From an uncultured Eubacteriales bacterium (GTDB lineage: Bacteria > Bacillota > Clostridia > Oscillospirales > CAG-272), in NCBI GenBank assembly GCA_900546695.1, contig URDX01000003.1:67152-131151 (forward strand): DNA of 64,000 nt, in the 5' to 3' direction. The notes beneath the pieces are model-generated. The model was not told the DNA's origin and made no database searches. It saw only the letters and a program-made list of their open reading frames with translations. Shown one piece after another: positions 1 through 8,340 of this stretch. A program made the translations under genes and the position numbers. The first letter of the stretch is position 1. Each line of letters starts with the position of its first letter.

Positions 1-86
1 TTCTTTTCTCTGATGAAGGGCTTGTCGCGGAACATGATGTAGTTGCCCGCTTCGATAGCCTTTACTGCGTCCTTTATCTCTGCCAT
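1..86 (-). CDS. N-terminus of an unassigned protein, cut by the window edge
   Basis: Only the first 28 codons lie in the window. The ATG at 84-86 is preceded on the minus strand by a good ribosome site (GGAG about 8 bases upstream), and a consensus promoter lies about 80 bases further upstream, so this is a real gene start. The peptide begins MAEIKDAVKAIEAGNYIMF and continues with a basic RDKPFIREK stretch. It resembles the start of small uncharacterised clostridial proteins, but I do not recognise a family and assign no function. Confidence 0.7.
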   Translation of the reverse strand, partial: MAEIKDAVKAIEAGNYIMFRDKPFIREK

Positions 87-168
87 AATAATTCTCCGTT
101 CATATACGATGATTTTGTCGGGCGCATCGCCTGAGCGATCGCCGCAGCGAAATTTATTCAATCACTTT

Positions 169-197
169 ATTATATTATTTTTTGAGCGGATTGTCAA
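169..197 (-). promoter_or_regulatory. Consensus sigma-70-type promoter for the leftmost gene
   Basis: Read on the minus strand this is TTGACA, a 17-base spacer, then TATAAT, a perfect match to both boxes. It points at the truncated gene starting at base 86, leaving a leader of about 75 bases. Apart from this promoter and the terminator at 317-350, I see nothing in the gene-free stretch 87-441. Confidence 0.8.
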
Positions 198-316
198 TAG
201 CCGAGCGGCGAATGTACACCCTGCCGCTAAAATACCTTCTCCGCCGCGCGTGCGGCGATCGGGCTGCAGCTCGGCATGCGGCGACCTATCGGCTGCGGCG
301 GGTAGCAAACCGCGAG

Positions 317-350
317 CGAAAAACAGACGAGGCAGCAGCGCCCCGTCTGT
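317..350 (-). terminator. Rho-independent terminator of the GH172 gene
   Basis: On the minus strand a stem ACAGACGGGG / CCTCGTCTGT (one G-T pair) with an 8-base loop is followed directly by five T. It lies about 90 bases after the stop codon of the DUF2961 gene, in the correct orientation to end its transcript. Confidence 0.75.
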
Positions 351-441
351 ATACGATATATCGCTTACTTCGGCAGATATCAGCAATAAACCCGGATCAT
401 ATGCGAGCTATATCCGAATCACATTCGAGCAGACATCCGCG

Positions 442-1530
442 TCATATCAGCTCCCGATAATCGCGGTCGGGCAGCTGCGGAAAGTCGAGACACGGCTCAG
501 ACTGATACCAATATGCGACCGACGAGATATCATCCTGCAGCGGGAGATATTTCGCCTCTTCTCTTGCCTCCGAGCGCCATCCGAGCGCCTGAACGGTCAC
601 GCGCAGATCGTGCTCAAAGCGAATCGGGTCGGTTATATGCCAGCGATACATGGAAAACCTGTGCTGAGACAGATTCTGAGTATCGGTCTTGGTCGGGTAA
701 AAGCCCGTATACGCAGTCGAAAAGTCCTTGTACTTCCAATGCATCGCAAAGCCCATCGCGCCGCAGAAATAGTCCTCCACTCCCGTGCCGCAGATGGTCG
801 GAAACTCGTCGTCGCCGTCAATAAAGAACTTCATCTCACCCTCGCCCCACCAGCGCGAGTTGTTAGAGCCCCAGAACAGATGGGTGCCTACGTAATGACC
901 CTTACCGCGGATGCCGTCGAGAATAACATAATCCTGCTTGTACGGCAGCGGATTTACACGGCGGAACTGCGCGTGAAAATATGCGCTGTCATCGGGAATG
1001 TCGGTCAGTGTATAGTCTATCTGATAGTATACGACGATGTCGCGGTCGTTTGTGTTTTCGAGCGTTATGCGCGCGCTCTTTTTAAACGGCATATGCCAGT
1101 AGCAGTTAAAGCCGTTGAGCGGGTTGCAGCAGACGGCAAGCGAATTTATCAGGCACTCGTCGTCAGCCGACGGATGCGCGAAAAAGTCGCCTATCGGGCA
1201 CTCGACCGACGGCTTTTCGCAGCCATCCCAGTACATGCGCAGAATGAGGTCGCGGAAGGTTCCGAGCGGGGTTATCCAGATATGCGTTATCGCCCCGGGC
1301 TCGTTTATCTCGCCGAGAGTAAAGGTCTGTCCGCTCTTTACGACGATGGAAGGCGATATCTTCCATCCCCTGCCGAGCTCGCTTGCAAACGCAGCGCCCG
1401 TGCCCTCCGTAGCCATTCCGCCCATGCCCTTTTCACCCGTAAAGTTTTCGGGAGATATCGAACGCGAGCGGGCATTCGACAGGCGCGTGAGATCGCCGAG
1501 ATCGGATGTAAGTCCGTTAAACATGGTCAT
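442..1530 (-). CDS. GH172 (DUF2961) family glycoside hydrolase
   Basis: The 362-residue product is a full-length DUF2961 protein, now glycoside hydrolase family 172, whose characterised members act on alpha-D-fructofuranosides or D-arabinofuranosides. The family signature is clear: a WWGEGEMKFFIDGD segment at about 227-240 followed by CGTGVEDYF at 247-255. The two conserved glutamates of the catalytic pair should be those near 232 and 252. There is no signal peptide or membrane segment, so it should act in the cytoplasm on imported sugars. I chose the ATG at 1528-1530 because GGAGGAGC lies just upstream; longer starts lack a ribosome site and add a basic, unconserved tail. It is divergent from an AraC-type regulator that probably controls it. 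The exact substrate cannot be read from sequence. Confidence 0.88.
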   Translation of the reverse strand: MTMFNGLTSDLGDLTRLSNARSRSISPENFTGEKGMGGMATEGTGAAFASELGRGWKISPSIVVKSGQTFTLGEINEPGAITHIWITPLGTFRDLILRMYWDGCEKPSVECPIGDFFAHPSADDECLINSLAVCCNPLNGFNCYWHMPFKKSARITLENTNDRDIVVYYQIDYTLTDIPDDSAYFHAQFRRVNPLPYKQDYVILDGIRGKGHYVGTHLFWGSNNSRWWGEGEMKFFIDGDDEFPTICGTGVEDYFCGAMGFAMHWKYKDFSTAYTGFYPTKTDTQNLSQHRFSMYRWHITDPIRFEHDLRVTVQALGWRSEAREEAKYLPLQDDISSVAYWYQSEPCLDFPQLPDRDYRELI

Positions 1531-1558
1531 GCTCCTCCGTAATTTTTTCTTTACCCGA

Positions 1559-1587
1559 ATTCTACGAAAAAGCATTGACATATGCAA
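1559..1587 (-). promoter_or_regulatory. Candidate activator-dependent promoter of the GH172 gene
   Basis: Minus-strand TTGCAT, 17 bases, TAGAAT. The -10 box is good and the -35 box weak, as expected for an AraC-activated promoter. It overlaps the regulator's own promoter on the other strand, so binding at this 110-base intergenic region could affect both genes. This is inference from spacing and box quality. Confidence 0.4.
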
Positions 1588-1603
1588 TATCAAATGTTAG
1601 TAT
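1575..1603 (+). promoter_or_regulatory. Promoter of the AraC-type regulator gene
   Basis: TTGACA, a 17-base spacer and TAGTAT on the plus strand, 37 bases upstream of the chosen ATG at 1641. The -35 box is perfect and the -10 box has four of six consensus bases. Confidence 0.55.
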
Positions 1604-1640
1604 TTATTTATCAATTATTGAGTATCTAAGTGAGGCAAGC

Positions 1641-2531
1641 ATGAATTACGATATGTTATCCCCCTATGTGCGGCTTGCCCTCTACTCGGTCATAGAGCCG
1701 CCGTTCACGGTCGGAACCCGAATAATTTTCGACTACGAGCTGATATTAATCGACGGCGGAAGCTGCCGACTGACGGTAGAGGGCAAGGAGTATATCTGTC
1801 GAAAAAACGACGTTGTTTTTCTCCGCCCGAATGTCGTGCATCGCTTTGAGGGGCTTCCCGAAGGCAGCTTTATTCAGCCGCATGTTCACTTTGACATGTG
1901 CGCGGATGAGCTGAGCGATAGGGTCTATATCTGCTATAAGACATACGATGAGCTGACGCGGGAGGAGCGCGGGCTTATCCGCCGCGACATCGTCGACTTT
2001 GACATTCCGCCCGTATTCACGCCGGACGATCCAGCATATTTTCGCGCGCAGCTGCTTGAGGTGATCGGGCTGTTCAAGCGGAAGGAGCCCTTTTATCAAT
2101 TGTTGATAAAAGAAAAGATGCTCGGCCTGATGTATCTCGTATTCTCGCGCTTTGATCGCGAAAGCCGAAAGCACGCCGCCGCGCCGAAGCTCGATATGTT
2201 GAACATAAAGAGCTACATAGACGGAAATTACACGCAGCGGATAACGCTCGACACCCTCGCGCGTCGCTTCTATATAAATAAGTACTGCATCGAGGCGGAT
2301 TTTAAAAAGCAGTTCGGCATCACCGTTATTAAATATCTAAGCTCGGTCAGGTTTGAAAAGGCATGCGCACTGCTTGCGGACGGGCTGAGCGTCGGCGAAA
2401 CGGGCGAAGCGCTCGGCTTTGAGAACATATACGGCTTCAGCAGATTTTTCAAGAATTACTGCGGCAGGTCACCGAGCGAATACCGAAAAGACAAAGTGTC
2501 CGAGTCCCCGCATATCGACGACGCAAATTGA
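1641..2531 (+). CDS. AraC-family transcriptional regulator with cupin sensor domain
   Basis: The 296-residue protein has an N-terminal cupin-like sensor (roughly residues 20-100; a GSCRLTVEGKEY strand, then NDVVFLRPNVVHRFEG) and a C-terminal double helix-turn-helix of the AraC type (about 190-290; TLDTLARRFYINKYCIEADFK, then a second motif ending GFSRFFKNYCGRSPSEYR). It should bind a sugar and activate a nearby promoter. The start at 1641 has GAGG seven bases upstream; the longer reading from 1575 has none and would run over the promoter. The gene is divergent from the GH172 gene, the most likely target. The stop codon lies in the first unit of a short tandem repeat. Confidence 0.85.
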   Translation: MNYDMLSPYVRLALYSVIEPPFTVGTRIIFDYELILIDGGSCRLTVEGKEYICRKNDVVFLRPNVVHRFEGLPEGSFIQPHVHFDMCADELSDRVYICYKTYDELTREERGLIRRDIVDFDIPPVFTPDDPAYFRAQLLEVIGLFKRKEPFYQLLIKEKMLGLMYLVFSRFDRESRKHAAAPKLDMLNIKSYIDGNYTQRITLDTLARRFYINKYCIEADFKKQFGITVIKYLSSVRFEKACALLADGLSVGETGEALGFENIYGFSRFFKNYCGRSPSEYRKDKVSESPHIDDAN

Positions 2532-2575
2532 CCCTGCAAAAAAATTGACCCTACAAAATATATCGACCCTACATG
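2526..2575. repeat. Three imperfect 17-18 base tandem repeats across the regulator stop codon
   Basis: GACCCT followed by A/G-CA occurs at 2530, 2547 and 2565, the first two in a longer shared AATTGACCCTRCAAAA context. The first unit contains the stop codon of the AraC-type gene (2529-2531). The last unit runs into the 3-prime end of the convergent tmcAL gene. No terminator hairpin is visible here. Confidence 0.7.
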
Positions 2576-3708
2576 ATAAACGGATGCTTTTTCCGCATAG
2601 CGACAGAAGCATCACCGACCGCCAAAGAATAAAGCGCGTCGGCACGGCGCTGCAGCGCGATACCGTGCACGTCGTCTGCGTCGCCGCCGGTCGACGAAAG
2701 AATGCGAAACGCGGTCTCACTGCGTCTTGCTGCGGCAAGCAGCCGTTTTCCCCGCTCTCCCGCAGCGAGCACGACGGTAAACTCGGGGCGCTCGGTCAGC
2801 ATATCGGTGCGTGCGCCGAGCATCGCATGCAGTATCACGCGGCGGATGCGCGCTGAGGTATATTTCTTAGTCGTGACCGACGCGACAAGCTCGTCAAAGC
2901 TGCGGCAAGCCGTGATTCGGTCGGCGATGCGGTAATACAGATCATCGCTGAGCCCGTCGATACCGACCGTCGGAGCATCGGCGGAAAAACGGTCGAGTGC
3001 AAGCGGATACAGCCGCCCCGTATCGGGCTGCGCCGACAGCAGCGCGGTCATCTCGGGCGGGCAGAGCTCGTTTATCTCATGCGTGTCACCGCCGCGCAGC
3101 GCAGCACGGCTGCGGGTAGCCGTTTCATCCCCCACTCGGCGAACGGTGAGCGAAGTCAGCGGGCTGCAGAGACGGCGCAGCGCGCGCAGATATTCTATGC
3201 CGAGTATGTCGTTTGCACCGAGCGGGAACGACGCGCCGTAAAGCTCGCGATAAACGCGGTCGCGCAGACGTATATCCGACTCGCTGCGGTCATGCTTTTC
3301 CCTGCGCTCCGCAGCGAGTCTTTCCTGATATTCTCCGCTGTCAAGCCGCTCCGCGAGCAGCCGCAGCCCGTCGATATCGCCCGACTCCGAGCCGAAGCAG
3401 AGTGCACCGTCAGCGCCGCACGCAGTCGCAACATCCGATGCAATGCTCACGCCCGCGCCCGCAAAATATTCCGCCCCCGAGCACGACCAAGGCGCGGGCA
3501 GCTCGAGCACAAGGTCACAGCCGCATCGCACCGCCGCTTCAGCGCGCGCATATTTATCCTGCGCGGCGAGCTCACCGCGCTGCACGACCGAACCGCTCAT
3601 TATCGCGGCAACAACGCCGTCTCCCGCCGCCGCTCGGCATGCCGAAAACAGCCGCAGATGACCGCGGTGAAGCAGATTGAACTCGGAAATTATAAAAATC
3701 GCTTTCAT
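2569..3708 (-). CDS. tmcAL: tRNA(Met) cytidine acetate ligase TmcAL (YlbM family)
   Basis: This 379-residue protein matches the TmcAL/YlbM family, which uses acetate and ATP to form acetyl-AMP and makes N4-acetylcytidine at the wobble position of elongator tRNA-Met. The nucleotidyltransferase motif is at the very start (IISEFNLLHRGH, residues 6-17, with the HxGH signature), followed by MSGSVVQRGELAAQDKYARAE and a DLVLELP strand; the C-terminal half is the alpha-helical tRNA-binding part. The usual N-terminal motif is YNPFHNGH-like, so FNLLHRGH is slightly divergent but keeps HxGH. GGGAG lies about nine bases before the ATG. The gene is divergent from ackA, an arrangement I recall from other clostridia, and both enzymes handle acetate. 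Confidence 0.88.
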   Translation of the reverse strand: MKAIFIISEFNLLHRGHLRLFSACRAAAGDGVVAAIMSGSVVQRGELAAQDKYARAEAAVRCGCDLVLELPAPWSCSGAEYFAGAGVSIASDVATACGADGALCFGSESGDIDGLRLLAERLDSGEYQERLAAERREKHDRSESDIRLRDRVYRELYGASFPLGANDILGIEYLRALRRLCSPLTSLTVRRVGDETATRSRAALRGGDTHEINELCPPEMTALLSAQPDTGRLYPLALDRFSADAPTVGIDGLSDDLYYRIADRITACRSFDELVASVTTKKYTSARIRRVILHAMLGARTDMLTERPEFTVVLAAGERGKRLLAAARRSETAFRILSSTGGDADDVHGIALQRRADALYSLAVGDASVAMRKKHPFIM

Positions 3709-3765
3709 TTATGTGTCTCCCGATAAAAAATTGATAAAATCAGGCGGAAATATCCTCGATTTGTA

Positions 3766-3794
3766 TTGAAAATTTTGCCCGCTTGAGTTATAAT
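3766..3794 (+). promoter_or_regulatory. Promoter of ackA
   Basis: TTGAAA, exactly 17 bases, then TATAAT, with the -10 box ending 43 bases before the ackA ATG. CGGAGGAA provides the ribosome site at 3823-3830. Confidence 0.8.
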
Positions 3795-3837
3795 GGAACA
3801 GTATGTGTAAATAATTAATTTTCCGGAGGAAATAAAA

Positions 3838-5061
3838 ATGAACGTACTTGTAGTTAACGCCGGCAGCTCGTCGCTGAAGTATCAGCTGTTCGACACCTCG
3901 ACGAACACCGTCAAGGCTAAGGGCATATGCGAGCGTATCGGCATCGACGGCGGTAAGATAACTCACCGCAAGGGCGAGGACGGTGAGAAGCATGTGCAGG
4001 AGATCCGGATGGCGAACCATGCAGAGGCTACTCAGGTCGTAATCAACTGCCTCACCGATCCCGAGATCGGCGTTATCTCCGATATGAGCGAGATTGAGGC
4101 GGTAGGTCACCGCGTAGTGCACGGCGGTCCTTACTTCTTTGAGAGCTGCCTTGTCACCGACGACGTGATTGAAAAGCTGCGTCTGTGCCACCCCTTCGCA
4201 CCGCTGCACACCCCTGCACATCTTATGGGTCTCGAGGGCTGCATGGCAATTATGCCTAACACCCCCCAGGTTCTCGTTTTCGACACCGCATTCCATCAGA
4301 CGATGCCCGAGAAGGCGTATACATATCCGATAAGCGCGGACATCGCCGAGAAGTACTCCATCCGCCGCTACGGCGCACACGGAACGAGCCACCGCTTTGT
4401 CTCCGAGGAGATGATAAAGCTGCTCGGTAAGCCTGCAGAGGATACCAAGATAGTTACCTGCCACATCGGAAACGGCGCTTCCATCTCCGCTGTCAAGGGC
4501 GGAAAGTGCATCGACACCAGCATGGGCTTTACCCCTCTCGACGGTATCGAAATGGGCACGCGCTGCGGCTCCATCGACCCCGCAATCGTTACGTTCATCA
4601 TGAAGAACGAGAATCTTTCCCCGGACGAGATGGACAACTACATGAACAAGAAGTGCGGCTTCCTCGGTGTAACTCACGGCTACTCCTCCGACTCCCGCGA
4701 CCTTGAAAAGTCAATCCGCGAGAACGACGAGCACCGTGCAGACGCTGTCAAGGCAACATCGGTCATGGCATACCAGATTCAGAAGTACATCGGCTCCTAT
4801 GCGGCTGCAATGAACGGTCTCGATGCCGTTGTATTCACCGCAGGAATGGGTGAGAACAACCCCGAGCTGCGTGAGCGCGTCTGCACTGATATGGAATTCT
4901 TCGGAATCAAGATTGACTCCGAGAAGAATGCAAAGGCTCACCATCAGTCTGACATCGTTGAGCTTTCTACCCCCGATTCGCGCGTTAAGGTATTCCTTAT
5001 CCCGACGAACGAGGAGCTCATGATTGCACGCGATACCGAGAACCTTGTAAAGGCTCTCTGA
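3838..5061 (+). CDS. ackA: Acetate kinase
   Basis: This 407-residue protein interconverts acetyl phosphate plus ADP with acetate plus ATP, the final ATP-yielding step of acetate fermentation, in the cytoplasm. All family blocks are present: VNAGSSSLKYQLF at residues 5-17, GHRVVHGG near 90, VFDTAFHQTMP near 147, GAHGTSHRFVS near 180, CHIGNGASI near 208 and the adenosine-binding FTAGMGENNPELR near 325. Length is normal. A strong promoter and CGGAGGAAATAAAA ribosome site precede it. No pta gene is adjacent; the neighbour on the other strand is tmcAL. A small hairpin, GACGCGG-AGA-CCGCGTC at 5104-5120, follows the stop but lacks a convincing T run, so the terminator is uncertain. Confidence 0.97.
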   Translation: MNVLVVNAGSSSLKYQLFDTSTNTVKAKGICERIGIDGGKITHRKGEDGEKHVQEIRMANHAEATQVVINCLTDPEIGVISDMSEIEAVGHRVVHGGPYFFESCLVTDDVIEKLRLCHPFAPLHTPAHLMGLEGCMAIMPNTPQVLVFDTAFHQTMPEKAYTYPISADIAEKYSIRRYGAHGTSHRFVSEEMIKLLGKPAEDTKIVTCHIGNGASISAVKGGKCIDTSMGFTPLDGIEMGTRCGSIDPAIVTFIMKNENLSPDEMDNYMNKKCGFLGVTHGYSSDSRDLEKSIRENDEHRADAVKATSVMAYQIQKYIGSYAAAMNGLDAVVFTAGMGENNPELRERVCTDMEFFGIKIDSEKNAKAHHQSDIVELSTPDSRVKVFLIPTNEELMIARDTENLVKAL

Positions 5062-5150
5062 TAAAGCATAGACCGAGGCAACCGGTGCATACCGAAATAA
5101 ACGGACGCGGAGACCGCGTCATGTATTTATAACAAAATTATACTGTGCTG

Positions 5151-5186
5151 CCGCGGCTTTGTCAAGCAGCATATGCCGAGCCGCGG
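5151..5186 (+). promoter_or_regulatory. Leader inverted repeat before the TIM-barrel gene
   Basis: CCGCGGCT at 5151-5158 and AGCCGCGG at 5179-5186 form a perfect 8-base stem, ending directly against the GGGAAAGGA ribosome site at 5184-5192. Folding would place the stem next to the Shine-Dalgarno bases and could affect initiation. Function is inferred only. Confidence 0.4.
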
Positions 5187-5199
5187 GAAAGGATAAGCT

Positions 5200-5994
5200 A
5201 TGTTAAAGATAGGCGTAATGCCCTCCTCATTCCGCATACCCTTCAAGGATGCCGCTCTCCGCGCACGCGACATGGGCGCAAAGGGTCTGCAGCCATACGT
5301 TACCGAGGGCGAGCTCGCACCCGAAAATCTCACCGCGGACGACCGCCGTGACCTGCTCCGCTTTGTGCGCGGCTGCGGTCTGACCTTCTCCGCGCTCTGC
5401 GCCGATTTCGGCATGGATTTTTCCGATTACGGAAATAACGCCGCAGGCATCAAGCGCACCATGAGCATGATGGATCTTGCGCGCGACCTTGATACGCACG
5501 TCATAACGACACATATCGGTCACGTGCCCGACGATCCCGAAAGCACGGCATATAAAAATATCTGCCGCACCATCGAGGAGCTCGGCAAATACGGCGATTC
5601 GATAGGCGTGTGCTTTGCGACTGAGACGGGACCCGAATCGGCTGTCAAGCTGCGCGGGATACTTGAGCGCGTTGACACAAAGAGCGCAAAGGTCAATCTT
5701 GACCCTGCAAACTTTGTAATGCTCTGTGGTCAGGACCCCGTCGAAGCTGTACATGTGCTGAAGGATTACATAGTTCACACGCACGCAAAGGACGGCATCA
5801 AGACGGGCGAGACCACATATCAGGAGCTGCCGCTCGGCACGGGCGCAGTACCGTACCCCGAGTATCTTGCAGCGCTGCGCGACGAGTGCTTTGACGGCTT
5901 TCTCACTATCGAGCGCGAGTGCGGCGATACCCCCGAAGCGGATATTCAGCTCGCTTTCGATTATCTCACCGAGCAGCTTAAGAGACTCTACTAA
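5200..5994 (+). CDS. Sugar phosphate isomerase/epimerase-like TIM-barrel protein
   Basis: The 264-residue protein belongs to the xylose-isomerase-like (AP_endonuc_2) TIM-barrel superfamily. Metal-ligand positions are visible: FATETGPES (Glu near 143), VNLDPANF (Asp near 168), VHTHAKDG (His near 194) and the C-terminal LTIERECGDTPE (Glu near 231). These proteins isomerise or epimerise keto-sugars such as inosose, tagaturonate or psicose, but the exact substrate cannot be predicted. The ATG follows GGGAAAGGA at good spacing. It stands alone between ackA and a bidirectional terminator, with no sugar transporter beside it. Confidence 0.8.
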   Translation: MLKIGVMPSSFRIPFKDAALRARDMGAKGLQPYVTEGELAPENLTADDRRDLLRFVRGCGLTFSALCADFGMDFSDYGNNAAGIKRTMSMMDLARDLDTHVITTHIGHVPDDPESTAYKNICRTIEELGKYGDSIGVCFATETGPESAVKLRGILERVDTKSAKVNLDPANFVMLCGQDPVEAVHVLKDYIVHTHAKDGIKTGETTYQELPLGTGAVPYPEYLAALRDECFDGFLTIERECGDTPEADIQLAFDYLTEQLKRLY

Positions 5995-6011
5995 GCTGCA
6001 GCCGCAGCCGC

Positions 6012-6102
6012 ACAAGGCAAGCGGAAGCAGAATCTCCGCACGCAGACTGTACCGAAATACACACGCAGACTGTACCGAAATACAGATGAACAAGGCAAGC
6101 GG
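6012..6102. repeat. Nested tandem repeats after the TIM-barrel gene
   Basis: A 20-base unit beginning CGCAGACTGT is repeated exactly at 6041-6060 and 6064-6083 (period 23). A 13-base unit ACAAGGCAAGCGG occurs at 6012-6024 and again at 6090-6102, bracketing it. A run of nine C follows at 6112-6120. No gene is seen here. Confidence 0.85.
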
Positions 6103-6138
6103 GAACAAAAGCCCCCCCCCACCAAGCAACATATCAAA

Positions 6139-6170
6139 ACAGAGGGCCCGAAAGAGCCCTCTGTTTTTTG
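6139..6170. terminator. Bidirectional terminator between convergent genes
   Basis: A perfect 9-base stem ACAGAGGGC / GCCCTCTGT with an 8-base loop is followed by six T on the plus strand and preceded by four A, so it can serve both the TIM-barrel gene and the convergent amylase gene. Confidence 0.85.
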
Positions 6171-6177
6171 TCTTGTC

Positions 6178-8124
6178 TCAGCGACCGTTTACGGCGAAAA
6201 TGTATGCGGTGTTCGGCTCAAGACGGAAGGTATGACCGTCGTCCGTTTGCGGCGGTTCTGCTGATGTGCAGACAGCGCGGACGGGATACGGGAAGGTATA
6301 CCGCACGGCTGCACGTGCGACAACGGTATAAAGCATCTCGTCACCGTCACCGCGCGAGAACACAAGCAGCTCGGGCGATGCATAGCATATGCGAAAAACG
6401 CCATGCGCGTATACGCTGCTTTCGCTGCGGAGTTTGCCGAGCTCTGCGACAAAAGCCCGCAGCGCGGTATCCTCACGCCCCCACGGATACGGGCGGCGGC
6501 AGAACGGGTCGTGATAGCCCTCGACCCCCGCCTCATCGCCGTAAAAGACCGACGGCACGCCGTAAACGGTAAAAAGCACGGCAAACGCGCAGCGCAGTCG
6601 TGCTGTAGCGTCCGACCGCTGCTCCCGTGTCATGCGCAGCGCGCACAGCTCGTCCTCGCTTCTGCCGTCGCCGCTGACCCCGCCGAGCACGGTAAGAACG
6701 CGCTCGGTATCGTGCGTTCCGAGCAGATTCATGAGCGAATCCGACACCGCGCGCGGATAGCGGCGGTAGATACCGACCGCAGTGCTCACGAACAGCTCGG
6801 CATCGCCGCGCATGATATAACCGATTATCGCCTCGCGCATAGGATAGTTCATGACAGAATCAAGCTCTCCGCCGAGCAGATAGCTGCGCCGCTTGCCGTA
6901 TGCTATCTTATTCGACGCATCCTCCCATACCTCGCCGATGACCGCGCCGTCATCGCGCTCGGCACGCACCGCACATCGAATATCCGAGATAAAATCATCG
7001 CTCAGCTCGTCCGCAACGTCGAGACGAAAGCCCGCCGCACCGAGCCGCATATATCTGCGTATAACGCCGTTCTCGCCAACGATAAAGCGTCGGTAACCAG
7101 GGTCGGCGCAGTTGACGCGCGGCAGAATTTTTATTCCCCACCAGCACTCGTATTCGTCGTCGGTCGCACCGAAATTATACCAGCTGCGGTACGGCGAGTC
7201 GGGATTTTTGTACGCCCCGCCGCCGTAGCGCGAATAACGGTCAAAGTAGCGGCTGTCCGCGCCCGTATGATTAAAAACGCCGTCGAGCAACACGGATATA
7301 CCGCGCTTGCGCGCCTCACCGCAGAGCCGAGCAAACGATTCGTCGTCGCCGAAAGAGGGGTCGATGCGCATATAGTCGGCGGTGTCGTACTTGTGATTTG
7401 AAGGTGAATCGAATATCGGGCTGAGATATATCACCGTAACGCCGAGCGATGCGAGATAGTCGAGCTTTTCGGTGATGCCGTCGAGGTCGCCGCCGAAAAA
7501 TTCGTTGTTCTTAAGCTCATCGCCGCGCACCGACGCATGCTGCAGCTTATCCGTATACCAATCGGATGCGAGAGTGCCGCCCGCGCGCACGGTGTGCTTG
7601 CCCGACGAGGCGAAACGGTCGACAAAGATATGGTAGATAAAGCTGCCCGGCAGCAGGCATTCCCGCTCGGGTCGGTAGAGCAGCAGCTGACGCTCGCCCG
7701 CTCCGTCTTTCATCGGTGTAGGATGCTCATCCTCTCCGCCGAGCAGAAGCACGTCATCGCCGCAGCGCAGCTCGTAACGATAGTAGAACAGCCCGCCGTC
7801 AGACATCGCCGCAAGCTTATCGCCGCCGACATGCATAGTAAACAGACATCCGCCCTCGCAGAGCGAGCGCTCCGCCTCAAGCTGCATTCCGCACTCTCCC
7901 CTGCCCGACGACAGCCCGTCGGCATGGATATACAGCGCCGCAGAATCTGCATCCCCGTCGCAGCGCAGACGAAAGGCAAGTGCGGTATCGCGCGGAAATG
8001 CGCCCGCGGGCGGCGCACTGCATGAATACGATGCGTCACTTGAACAAGGTGCGTCGTAAATCTGCTGCGCGACATATGCAGCATCGGCGATAATTTCTTC
8101 GGTAAATCTATGACATTCGAGCAT
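6178..8124 (-). CDS. GH13 alpha-amylase/neopullulanase-like enzyme, cytoplasmic
   Basis: The 648-residue protein is a GH13 enzyme with an N-terminal beta domain of about 170 residues and then the catalytic barrel. The four conserved regions are DGVFNH (near 290), GFRLDVADE with the nucleophile Asp (near 365), GEVWED with the acid/base Glu (near 398) and NLLGTHDTER (near 473). IYHIFVDRF starts the barrel. The architecture resembles neopullulanase, cyclomaltodextrinase or maltodextrin glucosidase. There is no signal peptide, so it should hydrolyse internal alpha-glucans, supplying the debranching or maltodextrin-trimming activity that is otherwise missing from this glycogen operon. GGAGAAAG precedes the ATG. 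It is the last gene of the glg run, 216 bases after glgP and behind a hairpin, so it may be expressed partly by read-through. Confidence 0.87.
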   Translation of the reverse strand: MLECHRFTEEIIADAAYVAQQIYDAPCSSDASYSCSAPPAGAFPRDTALAFRLRCDGDADSAALYIHADGLSSGRGECGMQLEAERSLCEGGCLFTMHVGGDKLAAMSDGGLFYYRYELRCGDDVLLLGGEDEHPTPMKDGAGERQLLLYRPERECLLPGSFIYHIFVDRFASSGKHTVRAGGTLASDWYTDKLQHASVRGDELKNNEFFGGDLDGITEKLDYLASLGVTVIYLSPIFDSPSNHKYDTADYMRIDPSFGDDESFARLCGEARKRGISVLLDGVFNHTGADSRYFDRYSRYGGGAYKNPDSPYRSWYNFGATDDEYECWWGIKILPRVNCADPGYRRFIVGENGVIRRYMRLGAAGFRLDVADELSDDFISDIRCAVRAERDDGAVIGEVWEDASNKIAYGKRRSYLLGGELDSVMNYPMREAIIGYIMRGDAELFVSTAVGIYRRYPRAVSDSLMNLLGTHDTERVLTVLGGVSGDGRSEDELCALRMTREQRSDATARLRCAFAVLFTVYGVPSVFYGDEAGVEGYHDPFCRRPYPWGREDTALRAFVAELGKLRSESSVYAHGVFRICYASPELLVFSRGDGDEMLYTVVARAAVRYTFPYPVRAVCTSAEPPQTDDGHTFRLEPNTAYIFAVNGR

Positions 8125-8169
8125 GTTCTTTCTCCGCTCTGTTTTAACTTGATAAAAACTAAGTAAGCA

Positions 8170-8198
8170 CGGCAGAGCCCCGTCGCGAGGCTCTGCCG
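8170..8198 (-). terminator. Hairpin between glgP and the amylase gene
   Basis: A perfect 10-base inverted repeat CGGCAGAGCC / GGCTCTGCCG with a 9-base loop. On the minus strand the T-rich tract (TTTTT) comes about twelve bases after the stem, so termination may be partial and allow read-through into the amylase gene. Confidence 0.5.
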
Positions 8199-8340
8199 CG
8201 CAAATTTTCCGTTATGCAATATCCACCGCGTATATTTTCGCCGTGCAGATTATTGCCGTGCGAGCCAATACCGCTGTGCGTCATTGCCGCACGGTGCGGG
8301 AATCATCCGCACGTCATGCATCACTGTCGCTTACGGCAGC

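Noticed and set aside
43..1542. 499-codon plus-strand open frame
   Set aside because: It is antisense to the GH172 gene, has no ribosome site and no domain; long antisense frames are expected at this GC content.
3709..4677. 322-codon minus-strand open frame
   Set aside because: Antisense to ackA, no ribosome site, and it would cover the ackA promoter.
5104..5120. GACGCGG-AGA-CCGCGTC hairpin as the ackA terminator
   Set aside because: The 3-base loop is tight and there is no T run after it, so the evidence is too weak for a terminator call.
6112..6120. Run of nine C as a phase-variation tract
   Set aside because: It lies between convergent genes, outside any coding frame or promoter, so it would not switch a gene.
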